This document shows positions 23,863 through 32,234 of a stretch of 63,089 bases of DNA, piece after piece. The notes below the pieces were generated by a model. That model saw only the letters and a list, made by a program, of their open reading frames with translations. It was not told the origin of the DNA and made no database searches. Every line of letters starts with the position of its first letter. Position 1 is the stretch's first letter. Made by a program: the position numbers and the translations under genes. Origin of the DNA: Saccharofermentans sp. (GTDB taxonomy: Bacteria; Bacillota; Clostridia; Saccharofermentanales; Saccharofermentanaceae); the NCBI GenBank assembly GCA_024684815.1, contig JAIKWL010000040.1, forward strand, positions 1 through 63,089, in the 5' to 3' direction.

Positions 23863-24816
23863 ATGTATAAACAAGAAGGAACTAAAGTCGCCATCATCGG
23901 CGCAGGTGCAGTAGGATCAACTACAGCTTTCGCAATCGCTATGCAGCAGCTCTGCTCTGAGCTCGTACTTATTGACGTCAATAAGGAAAAGGCTCTTGGT
24001 GAAGCTCTCGATATCAGCCACGGACTTCCGTTCATCGGCGATATGTATATTCATGCCGGCGACTACAGTGATGTTAAGGATGCAGACTGCATCATCATCA
24101 CGGCAGGCATCCCCAGAAAAGAAGGCGAGACAAGGCTTGACCTTGCAAAGAAGAACGTCAAGCTTGCCCACGTTATCACGGACAGCATCATGGAGCACTA
24201 CAACAAGGGTGTCATCATGGTTATCTCCAATCCTTGTGACCTTGTTACTTATAAGGTAGCAGAGTGGTCCGGACTTCCTTCCAACCTGATCATCGGTTCC
24301 GGAACAAACCTTGACTCTGCACGTTTCAGAGTGCTTATCTCCAGAAAGCTCGGCGTTGACGTCAGAAACGTTCACGGTTATATCCTCGGCGAGCACGGTG
24401 AGACACAGTTCCCTGCTTGGAGCCACACTCACGTTGCCGGTATGGGTATCGATGAGTATGCCGAGGCAATCGGTGTTCCTTTCGGTCAGGATGTTAAGGA
24501 TGAGATCGCTCAGAAGACAAAGTCCTCCGGCGCTGAGATCATCAAGCTCAAGGGTGCCACATTCAACGGTATTGCAGTAAGTGCCGCAACACTTTTGAGA
24601 AGCATCACAGAAGACGAGCATACTGTAAGAACAGTTGCTGCAAGACTTAACGGTGAGTATGGTATCTCAGGTGTTACACTTGACGTTCCTGCTCTGATCG
24701 GCGCTAACGGTATCGACAAGATCATCGACATGCGTCTTACTGATGAAGAGTATCAGCTCCTCAAGAAATCTGAGGCAAATATGCGTGAAGCTATCGCTTC
24801 CGTTGAGGGTCTCTGA
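23863..24816 (+). CDS. ldh: L-lactate/malate dehydrogenase family protein
   Basis: A 317-residue NAD-dependent LDH/MDH. Rossmann motif 'KVAIIGAGAVGSTTAFAIAM', Asp in 'LVLIDVNKEKA' for NAD over NADP, catalytic His in 'ILGEHGETQFPAWS' and Asp-Arg pair in 'GTNLDSARFRVL'. Overall the protein is more like LDH than MDH. The specificity loop, however, reads 'AGIPRKEGETRLDLAKKN', so the position that is Gln (Q102) in classical LDH is Arg, as in MDH. Classical numbering makes this a Q-to-R change, known from Geobacillus LDH engineering to favour malate. True substrate is therefore uncertain. Ribosome site AAAGGGGG precedes ATG. Located between thrS and glmU. Confidence 0.85.
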   Translation: MYKQEGTKVAIIGAGAVGSTTAFAIAMQQLCSELVLIDVNKEKALGEALDISHGLPFIGDMYIHAGDYSDVKDADCIIITAGIPRKEGETRLDLAKKNVKLAHVITDSIMEHYNKGVIMVISNPCDLVTYKVAEWSGLPSNLIIGSGTNLDSARFRVLISRKLGVDVRNVHGYILGEHGETQFPAWSHTHVAGMGIDEYAEAIGVPFGQDVKDEIAQKTKSSGAEIIKLKGATFNGIAVSAATLLRSITEDEHTVRTVAARLNGEYGISGVTLDVPALIGANGIDKIIDMRLTDEEYQLLKKSEANMREAIASVEGL

Positions 24817-24881
24817 TAACCGTTTAAAGCCTGACAGACTGCTTTTCGGGCACATAAAACGAGAAAACAAAGAATTATACA

Positions 24882-24920
24882 GTCCTGCACTTTGTCCTAT
24901 AAAGTGCAGGGCTTCTTATT
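24882..24920 (+). terminator. ldh terminator
   Basis: Strong 12-base stem GTCCTGCACTTT / AAAGTGCAGGGC with loop GTCCTAT, followed by TTCTTATTT. Confidence 0.9.
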
Positions 24921-24989
24921 TAATAAGGGATTTGGATTTGCTATAATGACAAGGGTAATCCCAAATCAATAACTTAAGAGGTTCTAATC

Positions 24990-26405
24990 ATGGAAATAAG
25001 TGCGGTTGTTATGGCGGCAGGAAAAAGCACGAGAATGAAGTCCAAGCATTCAAAGGTTGTGTTCCAGGTGTCGGGCAAACCGATCATCCAATGGGTGGCT
25101 GATGCTCTTTTCGAGTCAGGCTGCCAGGATCAGGTATATATAGTTGGTGAACAGCAGGCAGAGATCAGAAGCATATTAGGCGAGAACGTAGCTTATGTGC
25201 TCCAGGAGGAGCAGCGCGGTACCGGACATGCCGTTATGCAGGCTGCACCTTTCCTTGAAGGCAGGGACGGTCTTACGATCGTTCTTCCCGGCGATTGTCC
25301 GATGGTATCTGCCGATACGATCAAGAAGGCTCTGGACGCATTTGATTCCGCTGCTTCAACATGTGCTGCTATCCTGATCACAGCTGAAGCTGACGATCCC
25401 ACCGGATACGGAAGAATAGTCAGAGGCGAAGACGGCAATGTCCTTAAGATCGTTGAGCACAAGGACTGCACAAATGAAGAACTCAAGATCAAAGAGATCA
25501 ATTCTTCGATGTATGTTTTCAGGACACCGCTCCTGATCTCCGCATTAGGAAGGATCGGCGCCAACAATGCCCAGAAGGAATATTATCTTACGGATACGAT
25601 CGGGATCCTTATTGACGACGGCTATACAGTCGGTGCTGTCGTATGTGATTTCGATGACACAAGGGGAGTTAATGACAGGATCCAGCTCGCCCAGGTAAGA
25701 GACATCATGAACCACAGGATCCTGGAGCGTCACATGAGGAACGGTGTTGAGATCGTGGATCCCAATGCGACATGGATCCATTACGCAGTCGAGATCGGAC
25801 AGGATACAGTCCTTCTTCCGGGCACGACACTTTTAGGCAACACCAACATCGGTGAGGACTGCATTATCGGTGAGAATACCAGAATCGACTGTTCCGACAT
25901 AGGAGACGGTACGGTTGTGGACAATTCTATAGTTTCATCAAGTTCTATTGGCAAGGACTGTCGTATCGGACCTTATACCCATATCAGACCTGAATCCAGG
26001 ATCGACGATCATGTAACGCTCGGCGCTTATGTTGAGGTCAAGGGTTCTGAGATCGGCGAATACACAAGAGCCCGTCACCTTACTTATATCGGTGACTCAA
26101 AGGTCGGCCGCAACGTCAACTTCGGATGCGGTACAGTTACATGTAACTTCGACGGTCAGGATAAGATCGGTTGTACGATCGAAGACAACGTATTTATCGG
26201 AGGCAACTCCAATATCGTGTCTTCCGTTGTTCTCGGCAAGGACTGCTATATCGCGGCAGGTTCCACGATCACTTCCGATGTTCCGGCGCTTTCACTCGGT
26301 ATCGGCAGATCCAAGCAGCTTAACAAAGAGAACTGGGTATCCAACAAGAGCCGTATGAGAGGCGAGAACTATATCAGACTTGATGACAGGCGTTCCGAGG
26401 TCTGA
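24990..26405 (+). CDS. glmU: Bifunctional UDP-GlcNAc pyrophosphorylase / GlcN-1-P acetyltransferase
   Basis: A 471-residue GlmU making UDP-GlcNAc for peptidoglycan. The N-terminal nucleotidyltransferase has 'VMAAGKSTRMKSKHSKVVFQ' and 'LQEEQRGTGHAVMQAAPFLE'. From about residue 250 comes a left-handed beta-helix of hexapeptide repeats ('ILGNTNIGEDCIIGENTRID', 'SSSSIGKDCRIGPYTHIRPE') with 'YIGDSKVGRNVNFGCGTVTC' carrying the acetyltransferase active-site region. Length is normal. The glmU-pth-mfd order is a common Firmicutes cluster; pth starts 18 bases after. Confidence 0.97.
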   Translation: MEISAVVMAAGKSTRMKSKHSKVVFQVSGKPIIQWVADALFESGCQDQVYIVGEQQAEIRSILGENVAYVLQEEQRGTGHAVMQAAPFLEGRDGLTIVLPGDCPMVSADTIKKALDAFDSAASTCAAILITAEADDPTGYGRIVRGEDGNVLKIVEHKDCTNEELKIKEINSSMYVFRTPLLISALGRIGANNAQKEYYLTDTIGILIDDGYTVGAVVCDFDDTRGVNDRIQLAQVRDIMNHRILERHMRNGVEIVDPNATWIHYAVEIGQDTVLLPGTTLLGNTNIGEDCIIGENTRIDCSDIGDGTVVDNSIVSSSSIGKDCRIGPYTHIRPESRIDDHVTLGAYVEVKGSEIGEYTRARHLTYIGDSKVGRNVNFGCGTVTCNFDGQDKIGCTIEDNVFIGGNSNIVSSVVLGKDCYIAAGSTITSDVPALSLGIGRSKQLNKENWVSNKSRMRGENYIRLDDRRSEV

Positions 26406-26423
26406 TATCAGCGGAATGATCTT

Positions 26424-26954
26424 ATGTGGATAGTAGCCGGGCTCGGTAATCCGGGAAAACAGTATCTTTATACATGGCACAACATGGGCTATCTCGCAGT
26501 GGATATGCTCGCGGATAAGCATGACATTTTTCTCGGAAAAGAGAAATATAAAGGTCTGTGGGGCAAGGGCAGGATCAACGGACAGGATGTCATCATCATC
26601 AAGCCCACCACATACATGAACAATTCCGGTGAGTGTCTTGTCGAGATAAGCAGATTTTATAAAGTCCCGCCGAAGAACATAATCACGGTTTACGACGATA
26701 TCGATATTCCCAAAGGCACGATAAGAGTGAGACCCAAGGGCAGCGCAGGCACGCATAACGGCATGAGATCCTGCATTCAGCTCTTAGGGACAGAAGAGTT
26801 TCCCAGAGTTAGGATAGGCACGGGTCCTGTGCCCGAGAATTGGGAACTGGTAAATTATGTGCTTTCCGAAGTTCCGCAGGATGACCGTCCGCTGATGAAC
26901 GATGCATTTGTCAAAGCCTGCGGGGCGATAGAGGAGATCATCTCCAATGGATAA
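26424..26954 (+). CDS. pth: Peptidyl-tRNA hydrolase
   Basis: A 176-residue Pth that releases tRNA from peptidyl-tRNA. Landmarks: 'AGLGNPGKQYLYTWHNMGYL' with the catalytic His, Asn in 'KPTTYMNNSGE', Asp in 'ITVYDDIDIPKG' and 'RPKGSAGTHNGMRSC'. Slightly shorter than the ~190-residue norm but complete. Its stop overlaps the mfd start by 8 bases. Confidence 0.97.
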   Translation: MWIVAGLGNPGKQYLYTWHNMGYLAVDMLADKHDIFLGKEKYKGLWGKGRINGQDVIIIKPTTYMNNSGECLVEISRFYKVPPKNIITVYDDIDIPKGTIRVRPKGSAGTHNGMRSCIQLLGTEEFPRVRIGTGPVPENWELVNYVLSEVPQDDRPLMNDAFVKACGAIEEIISNG

Positions 26955-29900
26955 AAGCCTCATAGAGCTTCTTGGAAAGATTAGTGCCGACAAAGAGCTC
27001 GTATCGGAATTTGCTGAAAGTCTGAAGACCGGAAAACATCTTAACATCACAGGCTTATGCGCTGAGCAGAAAGTCTTTGTTGCCATGGCTCTGTCCCGTC
27101 TTAACGGGCGGAAAGCCGTATTCATCGAACCTGACAGCGCAAGAGCAAGAAGCACTGCAGCTTATTGTGCGGCGTTTACCGATGGCCCGGTTACCCTTCT
27201 GATGCCCTCCGAATTGTCTCTCGTGAGCGCAGAGGCTTCTTCAAGGGAATTAGAGATCATGAGATGCAACGCACTCTCAGAGCTTGTTACGGGCGGATAC
27301 GGGGCTGCTGTAATAACAGCCGGAGCTCTTTTAAACAAGCTTGAACCGGCTGAGGTTTTCGAAAAGAGGATAATAAAACTTAAGACCGGGCAGGAAGCAG
27401 ACCGTGATGAACTGGTTGCCGAACTCCTTTTGAACGGATACGAAAATGTCCCGCAGGTAATGGAGAAGGGCGAATTCTCGGTAAGAGGAGATATTGTCGA
27501 CATATTCTCGCCTTCGTTCACGGAGCCTGTGAGAATAAGCTTTTTCGATACGGAAATAGACCAGATAAAGACTTTTGACCGGGAGACACAGAGATCTACC
27601 GGTCAGCTGGATGAGACCATTGCGGTGCCGTCGGCTATTTATGCATTCCCTGAAGACAGAAGGGATCGTATCGCAGATACCATTCTGGAGCGGGTCAGGG
27701 AAGACCTTGCAAAGATGAATACTGCGACAAGAGAGGTAAGGCGCGCTGCAGAACTGCTTTCAAGGACTGCGACGGGAGATGCGGAGAAGATAAGGAACGG
27801 CTTAGAGCCGTCAGGTATTGCAAGATGGCTCGGAATAATACTTAAGGACTATCAGAATGCGCTCGATTACATTGACAGTGATGACGTTGTCTTTTTCGCG
27901 GACGAGATGGTCGATATCGATGCAAGGCTCAACGCCTATGCCGGCGAATATGCACAGAGGAGCCGGGAATCTTTTGAGATCGGTATAGCTCCGACATGTG
28001 CTCCTTCCGCGATGGTGAACATCAGCAGCCTTATGAGAGCACTGGATAACCTCGGTAACATTGTTACTTTATCAATGTTCCAATCATCCGGAAACGGCTT
28101 GCCTGGCGGAAAAACCCATACAGTATCAGGCTTTCCGGCGGATAACTATTCAGGCAGATCGGAAGAGCTTGCTGAACTTATAAGGAAGAACAAAGACGTC
28201 TGGCTTGTTGCCCATCACGGCAGGCGTTACGAGCAGCTCAAAGAGCGGCTGGCCGGATATGAATGCTTTAAAGAGATAATAGATGCCCCTCTTCCGGCAG
28301 GATTTAACTATCCTTCGATCGGATTGACGGTTCTGGGCGAGCAGGAACTCTACGGTGCAGAACAGAAGCGTCCGGGTAAGAAGAAGGGCGGCAACCGCAT
28401 CAACTTTTTCAGCGAGATCAGTCCCGGCGATTATGTTGTTCATGACAAGCACGGTGTCGGACGTTATGAAGGCCTCATCAACATGAAAGTCGGCGAGATC
28501 CGCAAGGATTATTTGAAGCTCACTTATGCAAAGGGTGAGACACTTTATATCCTTCCCGAAAATCTCGATTCACTCCAGAAATACGTCGGTCCGGGCGAGA
28601 AAGAACCGAAGCTTTCAAGGCTTGGCGGCGATGAGTGGAAGAGATCTGTATCAAGGGCAAGAGATGCGATCAAGAAAGTCGCATACGACCTGCTTAAGAT
28701 ATATGCCGCAAGAAGCGTGAACAAAGGCTTTGCCTGCGCGCCGGACGAGGAACAGCAAAAGCTTTTCGAAGCAAGATTCCCTTTTGTCGAGACTGACGAT
28801 CAGCTCCGTGCGACCCAGGAGATAAAGACCGACATGGAATCAGAGAGGCCGATGGACAGGCTTCTTTGCGGAGATGTCGGATTCGGCAAGACCGAGGTCG
28901 CGTTCAGAGCGATATTCAAGGCTGTCATGAACGGCAGACAGGCTATTCTTCTTGCTCCTACAACACTTCTTGCCCAGCAGCATTACGAGAATTTCATGAG
29001 CAGGGCAAAAGACTTTCCGGTAAATGTCTGTCTTCTGTCCAGGTTTGTTCCGCAATCACAGATAAGACAGAATCTTGCCGATATAAAGAGCGGTAAGATC
29101 GACGTTATAATCGGTACCCACAGAGTCTTATCGAACGATGTCAAACCGCCGCATCTTGGACTTCTCGTGGTCGATGAGGAGCAGAGGTTCGGTGTTAATC
29201 ACAAAGAGAAGATCAAGTCCATGAAGACCGATGTCGACGTTCTGTCCTTGTCGGCTACGCCTATACCGAGAACGCTACACATGTCCCTGTCAGGCATCAG
29301 AGATATATCTGTCCTGGAGGAAGCGCCCTTTAACAGACGTGCCGTCCAGACATACGTTTTAGGTTACGACGAGCAGATCATAATTCAGGCCTGCATGCGT
29401 GAGATCTCAAGAGGCGGTCAGATCTTCTACCTGTATAACAGGACATCCGACATCGATAGAGTTGCCGATAACCTCGCGAAAAGCATGCCCGGGATCCGTG
29501 TCGCTTACGCGCATGGCCAGATGCCCGAAAACGGCCTTGAGAGCGTTGTCTCCGACTTCATCGAAGGCAAATACGATATCCTCGTATGCACGACCATAAT
29601 CGAAAACGGTGTCGACATGCCGAACGTAAACACACTGATAGTCGAGAATGCCGACCGCTTCGGTCTTTCCCAGCTCTATCAGATCAAAGGCCGTGTCGGA
29701 AGATCTGACAGGCAGGCATATGCATATATTACTTATAACGCCGATGCTTCTCTCAATGAGGAAGCTGCCAAGAGATTAAATGCCCTGCGTGAATTCACCG
29801 AGCTCGGATCCGGTGTCAGGATCGCAATGCGCGACCTTGAAGTAAGAGGTGCGGGCAGTCTTCTCGGCGCTGAACAGCATGGTCAGATGGACGTTATCGG

Positions 29901-30501
29901 ATACGAACTTTACTGCAGGCTTCTCGATGAGGAAGTCCGTCTTCTCAAAGCGGGCAAAGATGAAGTCCTTGATACCGATGTCATTACAGGACATTCAAAT
30001 TCCGCTACAGACGGATTCTCCGTCGAAGTCGATTACGATGCATATATCCCTGCATCCTATATTCAGGATGAGGCGGGAAGAATGAGCTGTTACAGGCGTA
30101 TCGGCGACATCAACAGCTTCGAATCCTACAGTGATTTCATAGATGAGGTTACAGACCGTTACGGTGATGCTCCGCCGGAAGTATTTATCCTGTCCGGAAT
30201 CTCTCTTATGAGATCAATGGCAGGATCTCTGGGATTTGTAAAAGCATCGATCAAAAATGCCGGCGTAAGGCTCTACCTGAACACAAAGCTCCAGATCGAC
30301 ATGCCTGCTTTTGGCGCATTGATGCGCGATCACTTCTACGGTGCCCGTGTTAACATCAACGCAACGGGTTCAATGCCTTACATGCTCTTCAAGCCGTCTT
30401 CGGTTAAACAGGACAAGACCGTCACCGAGATCGTGGGACTTCTTAAGATTCTCGAAGAAAACAGGACCCCTGCTGACAATTCCGAAGGAGATAAAGTATA
30501 A
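26947..30501 (+). CDS. mfd: Transcription-repair coupling factor
   Basis: A 1184-residue Mfd that removes stalled RNA polymerase and recruits the excision-repair machinery. N-terminal UvrB-like module (degenerate helicase), then the RNA-polymerase-interaction domain ('SPGDYVVHDKHGVGRYEGL', then 'YAKGETLYILPENL'), then the SF2 translocase: Walker A 'LLCGDVGFGKTEVAFRAIFK', DEEQ box 'LLVVDEEQRFGVNHKEK', 'SLSATPIPRTLHMSL', 'GRVGRSDRQAYAYI'. TRG and the C-terminal D7 domain follow. Complete. Starts within the pth stop codon. Confidence 0.97.
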   Translation: MDKSLIELLGKISADKELVSEFAESLKTGKHLNITGLCAEQKVFVAMALSRLNGRKAVFIEPDSARARSTAAYCAAFTDGPVTLLMPSELSLVSAEASSRELEIMRCNALSELVTGGYGAAVITAGALLNKLEPAEVFEKRIIKLKTGQEADRDELVAELLLNGYENVPQVMEKGEFSVRGDIVDIFSPSFTEPVRISFFDTEIDQIKTFDRETQRSTGQLDETIAVPSAIYAFPEDRRDRIADTILERVREDLAKMNTATREVRRAAELLSRTATGDAEKIRNGLEPSGIARWLGIILKDYQNALDYIDSDDVVFFADEMVDIDARLNAYAGEYAQRSRESFEIGIAPTCAPSAMVNISSLMRALDNLGNIVTLSMFQSSGNGLPGGKTHTVSGFPADNYSGRSEELAELIRKNKDVWLVAHHGRRYEQLKERLAGYECFKEIIDAPLPAGFNYPSIGLTVLGEQELYGAEQKRPGKKKGGNRINFFSEISPGDYVVHDKHGVGRYEGLINMKVGEIRKDYLKLTYAKGETLYILPENLDSLQKYVGPGEKEPKLSRLGGDEWKRSVSRARDAIKKVAYDLLKIYAARSVNKGFACAPDEEQQKLFEARFPFVETDDQLRATQEIKTDMESERPMDRLLCGDVGFGKTEVAFRAIFKAVMNGRQAILLAPTTLLAQQHYENFMSRAKDFPVNVCLLSRFVPQSQIRQNLADIKSGKIDVIIGTHRVLSNDVKPPHLGLLVVDEEQRFGVNHKEKIKSMKTDVDVLSLSATPIPRTLHMSLSGIRDISVLEEAPFNRRAVQTYVLGYDEQIIIQACMREISRGGQIFYLYNRTSDIDRVADNLAKSMPGIRVAYAHGQMPENGLESVVSDFIEGKYDILVCTTIIENGVDMPNVNTLIVENADRFGLSQLYQIKGRVGRSDRQAYAYITYNADASLNEEAAKRLNALREFTELGSGVRIAMRDLEVRGAGSLLGAEQHGQMDVIGYELYCRLLDEEVRLLKAGKDEVLDTDVITGHSNSATDGFSVEVDYDAYIPASYIQDEAGRMSCYRRIGDINSFESYSDFIDEVTDRYGDAPPEVFILSGISLMRSMAGSLGFVKASIKNAGVRLYLNTKLQIDMPAFGALMRDHFYGARVNINATGSMPYMLFKPSSVKQDKTVTEIVGLLKILEENRTPADNSEGDKV

Positions 30502-30515
30502 TAAGCGGGTTAATT

Positions 30516-30590
30516 GCTCCAATAGTCTAATGGATAGAATAGCGGTTTCCGGTACCGTAGATGCGGGTTCGATTCCTGCTTGGAGCGCCA
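30516..30590 (+). tRNA. trnR-CCG: tRNA-Arg (CCG)
   Basis: GCTCCAA pairs with TTGGAGC, discriminator G then CCA. Anticodon loop TTCCGGT gives CCG. T-arm 'GCGGGTTCGATTCCTGC'. 75 bases. It lies 14 bases after the mfd stop. Confidence 0.96.
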
Positions 30591-30601
30591 AGGTTAAAAA
30601 G

Positions 30602-30663
30602 CTTTTGCAACGTACGAACAGTAATTTGCCTGCGGCAAATTAACTAGTTGCAAAAGTTTTTTT
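30602..30663 (+). terminator. tRNA-Arg terminator
   Basis: CTTTTGCAAC (30602-30611) pairs with GTTGCAAAAG (30647-30656), followed by seven T. The loop holds a second stem AATTTGCC/GGCAAATT. Confidence 0.9.
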
Positions 30664-30741
30664 ACTTGGCGTAGAAAAAGATCCAAGCTGTATGAACGCG
30701 CAGCATAATAATGATACAATTATGCTATGGAGGTGATGAGT

Positions 30742-31011
30742 ATGCCTACGATAATACCTATCAGAGATTTAAGAAATACCAGTGATATTTCAGAATTAGC
30801 ACATAGTAAACAGGAACCTATTTTCGTTACGAAGAATGGATACAGCGATCTTGTCGTCATGAGTTCTGAGCTTTACGAGAAGTTTGCACAGACATATAAA
30901 ATTGATTCGTCTATATTTGAAGCAGAAGAGGAATTAAAAAATGGCTCAAAGCCGGTCTCCGTCAAGAAGGCCAAACAGGATTTAGATCGGAAATACTATG
31001 GAAAAGTATGA
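30742..31011 (+). CDS. Type II antitoxin, Phd/YefM-like
   Basis: An 89-residue protein; ATG 30742 is preferred because GGAGGTG lies six bases upstream (ATG 30727 would include the ribosome site). 'TIIPIRDLRNTSDISELAHS' then 'KQEPIFVTKNGYSDLVVMSS' is the Phd/YefM N-terminal DNA-binding fold. The C-terminal helix (FEAEEELKNGSKPVSVKKAK) would wrap the toxin. It precedes a ParE/RelE-like toxin reading frame, whose start overlaps the antitoxin stop. Intact, in contrast to the toxin. Confidence 0.85.
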   Translation: MPTIIPIRDLRNTSDISELAHSKQEPIFVTKNGYSDLVVMSSELYEKFAQTYKIDSSIFEAEEELKNGSKPVSVKKAKQDLDRKYYGKV

Positions 31012-31299
31012 GGTATTGTTATATCCAAAGGCTTATCGCGACATAGAAGATATCTATCTTATATTGCATTGGAGAAAAAGGAACCTGATATTGCAAAAGG
31101 ACTTACGGACCGGATTTGGGATGCAATAGAATCTTTGGAACTTTTACCATACTCCCATCAGGAACGTTTGGTTGGAAGATATGCCGGAAAAGGCTATAGA
31201 CAACTGCTGATAGATAATTACATTGCTGTTTATAAGATTAGCAAAGAAGAAAAGCGCATATATGTTGTCACTGTTCAGTATGGTGGTCAAAACATGTAA
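30998..31299 (+). pseudogene. ParE/RelE-type toxin broken by an apparent one-base deletion
   Basis: ATG 30998 gives MEKYEVLLYPKAYRDIEDIYL and then, in the next frame, 'EKKEPDIAKGLTDRIWDAIE', 'SLELLPYSHQERLVGRYAGK', 'GYRQLLIDNYIAVYKISKEE', and ends at 31299. The two halves fit one ParE/RelE toxin end to end. The first frame runs on to a stop after ~40 residues; inserting one T near 31059 (after CTT, restoring CTT-TAT-ATT-GCA-TTG-GAG) would give an expected 'IYLYIALEKK' core. So it is either a deletion mutant that disarms the toxin or a sequencing error. Basic residues of the toxin core ('RLVGRYAG') lie in the second half. Confidence 0.75.
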
Positions 31300-31331
31300 T
31301 TAGACTCTTTTGTTTTAAACGAGTAAACATA

Positions 31332-31391
31332 ATGGTGCCGGTTCTCTGCTTTGCTGAAAAACAGTAAATCACAAAGCAGATCGCCGGCACC
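31332..31391. repeat. Long two-tier hairpin between convergent genes
   Basis: GGTGCCGG (31333-31340) pairs with CCGGCACC, and inside it CTGCTTTG pairs with CAAAGCAG, separated by short internal loops. It lies between the toxin remnant and the converging membrane-protein gene, so it may act as a bidirectional terminator, though a T-run is absent. Confidence 0.45.
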
Positions 31392-31442
31392 TATGTCAAA
31401 AGGACTATTCCTATTATTCCTTATGTTTCTGCCTTTGCCAGA

Positions 31443-32087
31443 TCACTTTTGTTCTGACATGCTCTTATTTGTTACCAGGGTGAAGCTTCCCAGAAAGCAC
31501 ACAGCAAAGCAGATTCCGAGAGCGATATTCTTGAAAGCCAGGCCCCAAACGATGATCATTAATATGAACAGTGCTGTTCTGGTGATGTTGATGCCGAGGA
31601 TCTTCTTGCTCTTGACTCTGGTGACGATCTTATCCTGATATTCGGCAGAGCCTGCCTGACCGGAACCGATCGAATTCCTTAAGTGATCGACCATGGCGAA
31701 ATCAAAGTAAGCCTTTTCTTTTTCGAATCCATCTGCAAAGAATCTCTTGCTTTCGACAAACTTATCTCTTGATTCTTCGAACCAGAGCTCGATGCCTTTC
31801 TTGCCGGAAGGCTCACCGGCGATCCTCTTGATGCTGGACAGACCGATGATGTACTTTTTCTTTTCGATCTTCTTGGTCATAACGAAGATCTCTTCAGAAG
31901 GCATACCCTTGATCGTCTTGCCGCTGCCGTCAACAAAATCTGTCTTTGCCTCGGTCAGCATATTGCTTAATACTTCATAGGAAAGAACTGACTGTAAGCT
32001 TTCCTCTATTCCGATCTTTCCGTTAACGATCCTGTTTAATGTGTACTTTGTCAAATTGAAGAATTCACAACCTTTTACGTTTTCCAT
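31443..32087 (-). CDS. Hypothetical protein with two C-terminal membrane segments
   Basis: A 214-residue protein; start ATG 32087 behind GAGGAAAAC. No family recognised. N-terminal ~160 residues are soluble and charged ('EEIFVMTKKIEKKKYIIGLS', 'KGIELWFEESRDKFVESKRF'). Two adjacent hydrophobic helices follow ('TALFILMIIVWGLAF' and 'IALGICFAVCFLGSFTLV'), then a short tail. It is probably cytosolic and tail-anchored. It has a strong promoter with LytTR-like direct repeats at 32131-32199, so it is likely controlled by a sensor regulator encoded elsewhere. The upstream in-frame extension to 32216 runs over that promoter and is rejected. Confidence 0.6.
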   Translation of the reverse strand: MENVKGCEFFNLTKYTLNRIVNGKIGIEESLQSVLSYEVLSNMLTEAKTDFVDGSGKTIKGMPSEEIFVMTKKIEKKKYIIGLSSIKRIAGEPSGKKGIELWFEESRDKFVESKRFFADGFEKEKAYFDFAMVDHLRNSIGSGQAGSAEYQDKIVTRVKSKKILGINITRTALFILMIIVWGLAFKNIALGICFAVCFLGSFTLVTNKSMSEQK

Positions 32088-32130
32088 AACTGTTTTCCTC
32101 TCTTTTCGTTTGGGTTTTGCTTTTGACACC

Positions 32131-32199
32131 GTAATACTATCAGACCAAAAGCAGTCAAAACCCGGAGTGTCGTGAATGACACCCCGGGTGTCGTGAATG
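32131..32199 (-). promoter_or_regulatory. LytTR-like operator and promoter for the membrane-protein gene
   Basis: On the reverse strand, TTGACT (32153-32158), a 16-base spacer and TATTAC (32131-32136) form a promoter. Immediately upstream are two identical 11-base repeats CATTCACGACA (32168-32178 and 32189-32199), start to start 21 bases, i.e. two helical turns. This arrangement is typical of LytTR-family activator sites just ahead of the -35. No LytTR gene is in the window. Confidence 0.6.
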
Positions 32200-32234
32200 G
32201 TTGAAAAAAGCATCAAACGGTACTTTGAGAGTTG

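Noticed and set aside
23917..24621. A 234-residue reverse-strand frame inside the ldh-like gene
   Set aside because: Shadow of the conserved dehydrogenase; Cys/Leu-rich composition and no start signal.
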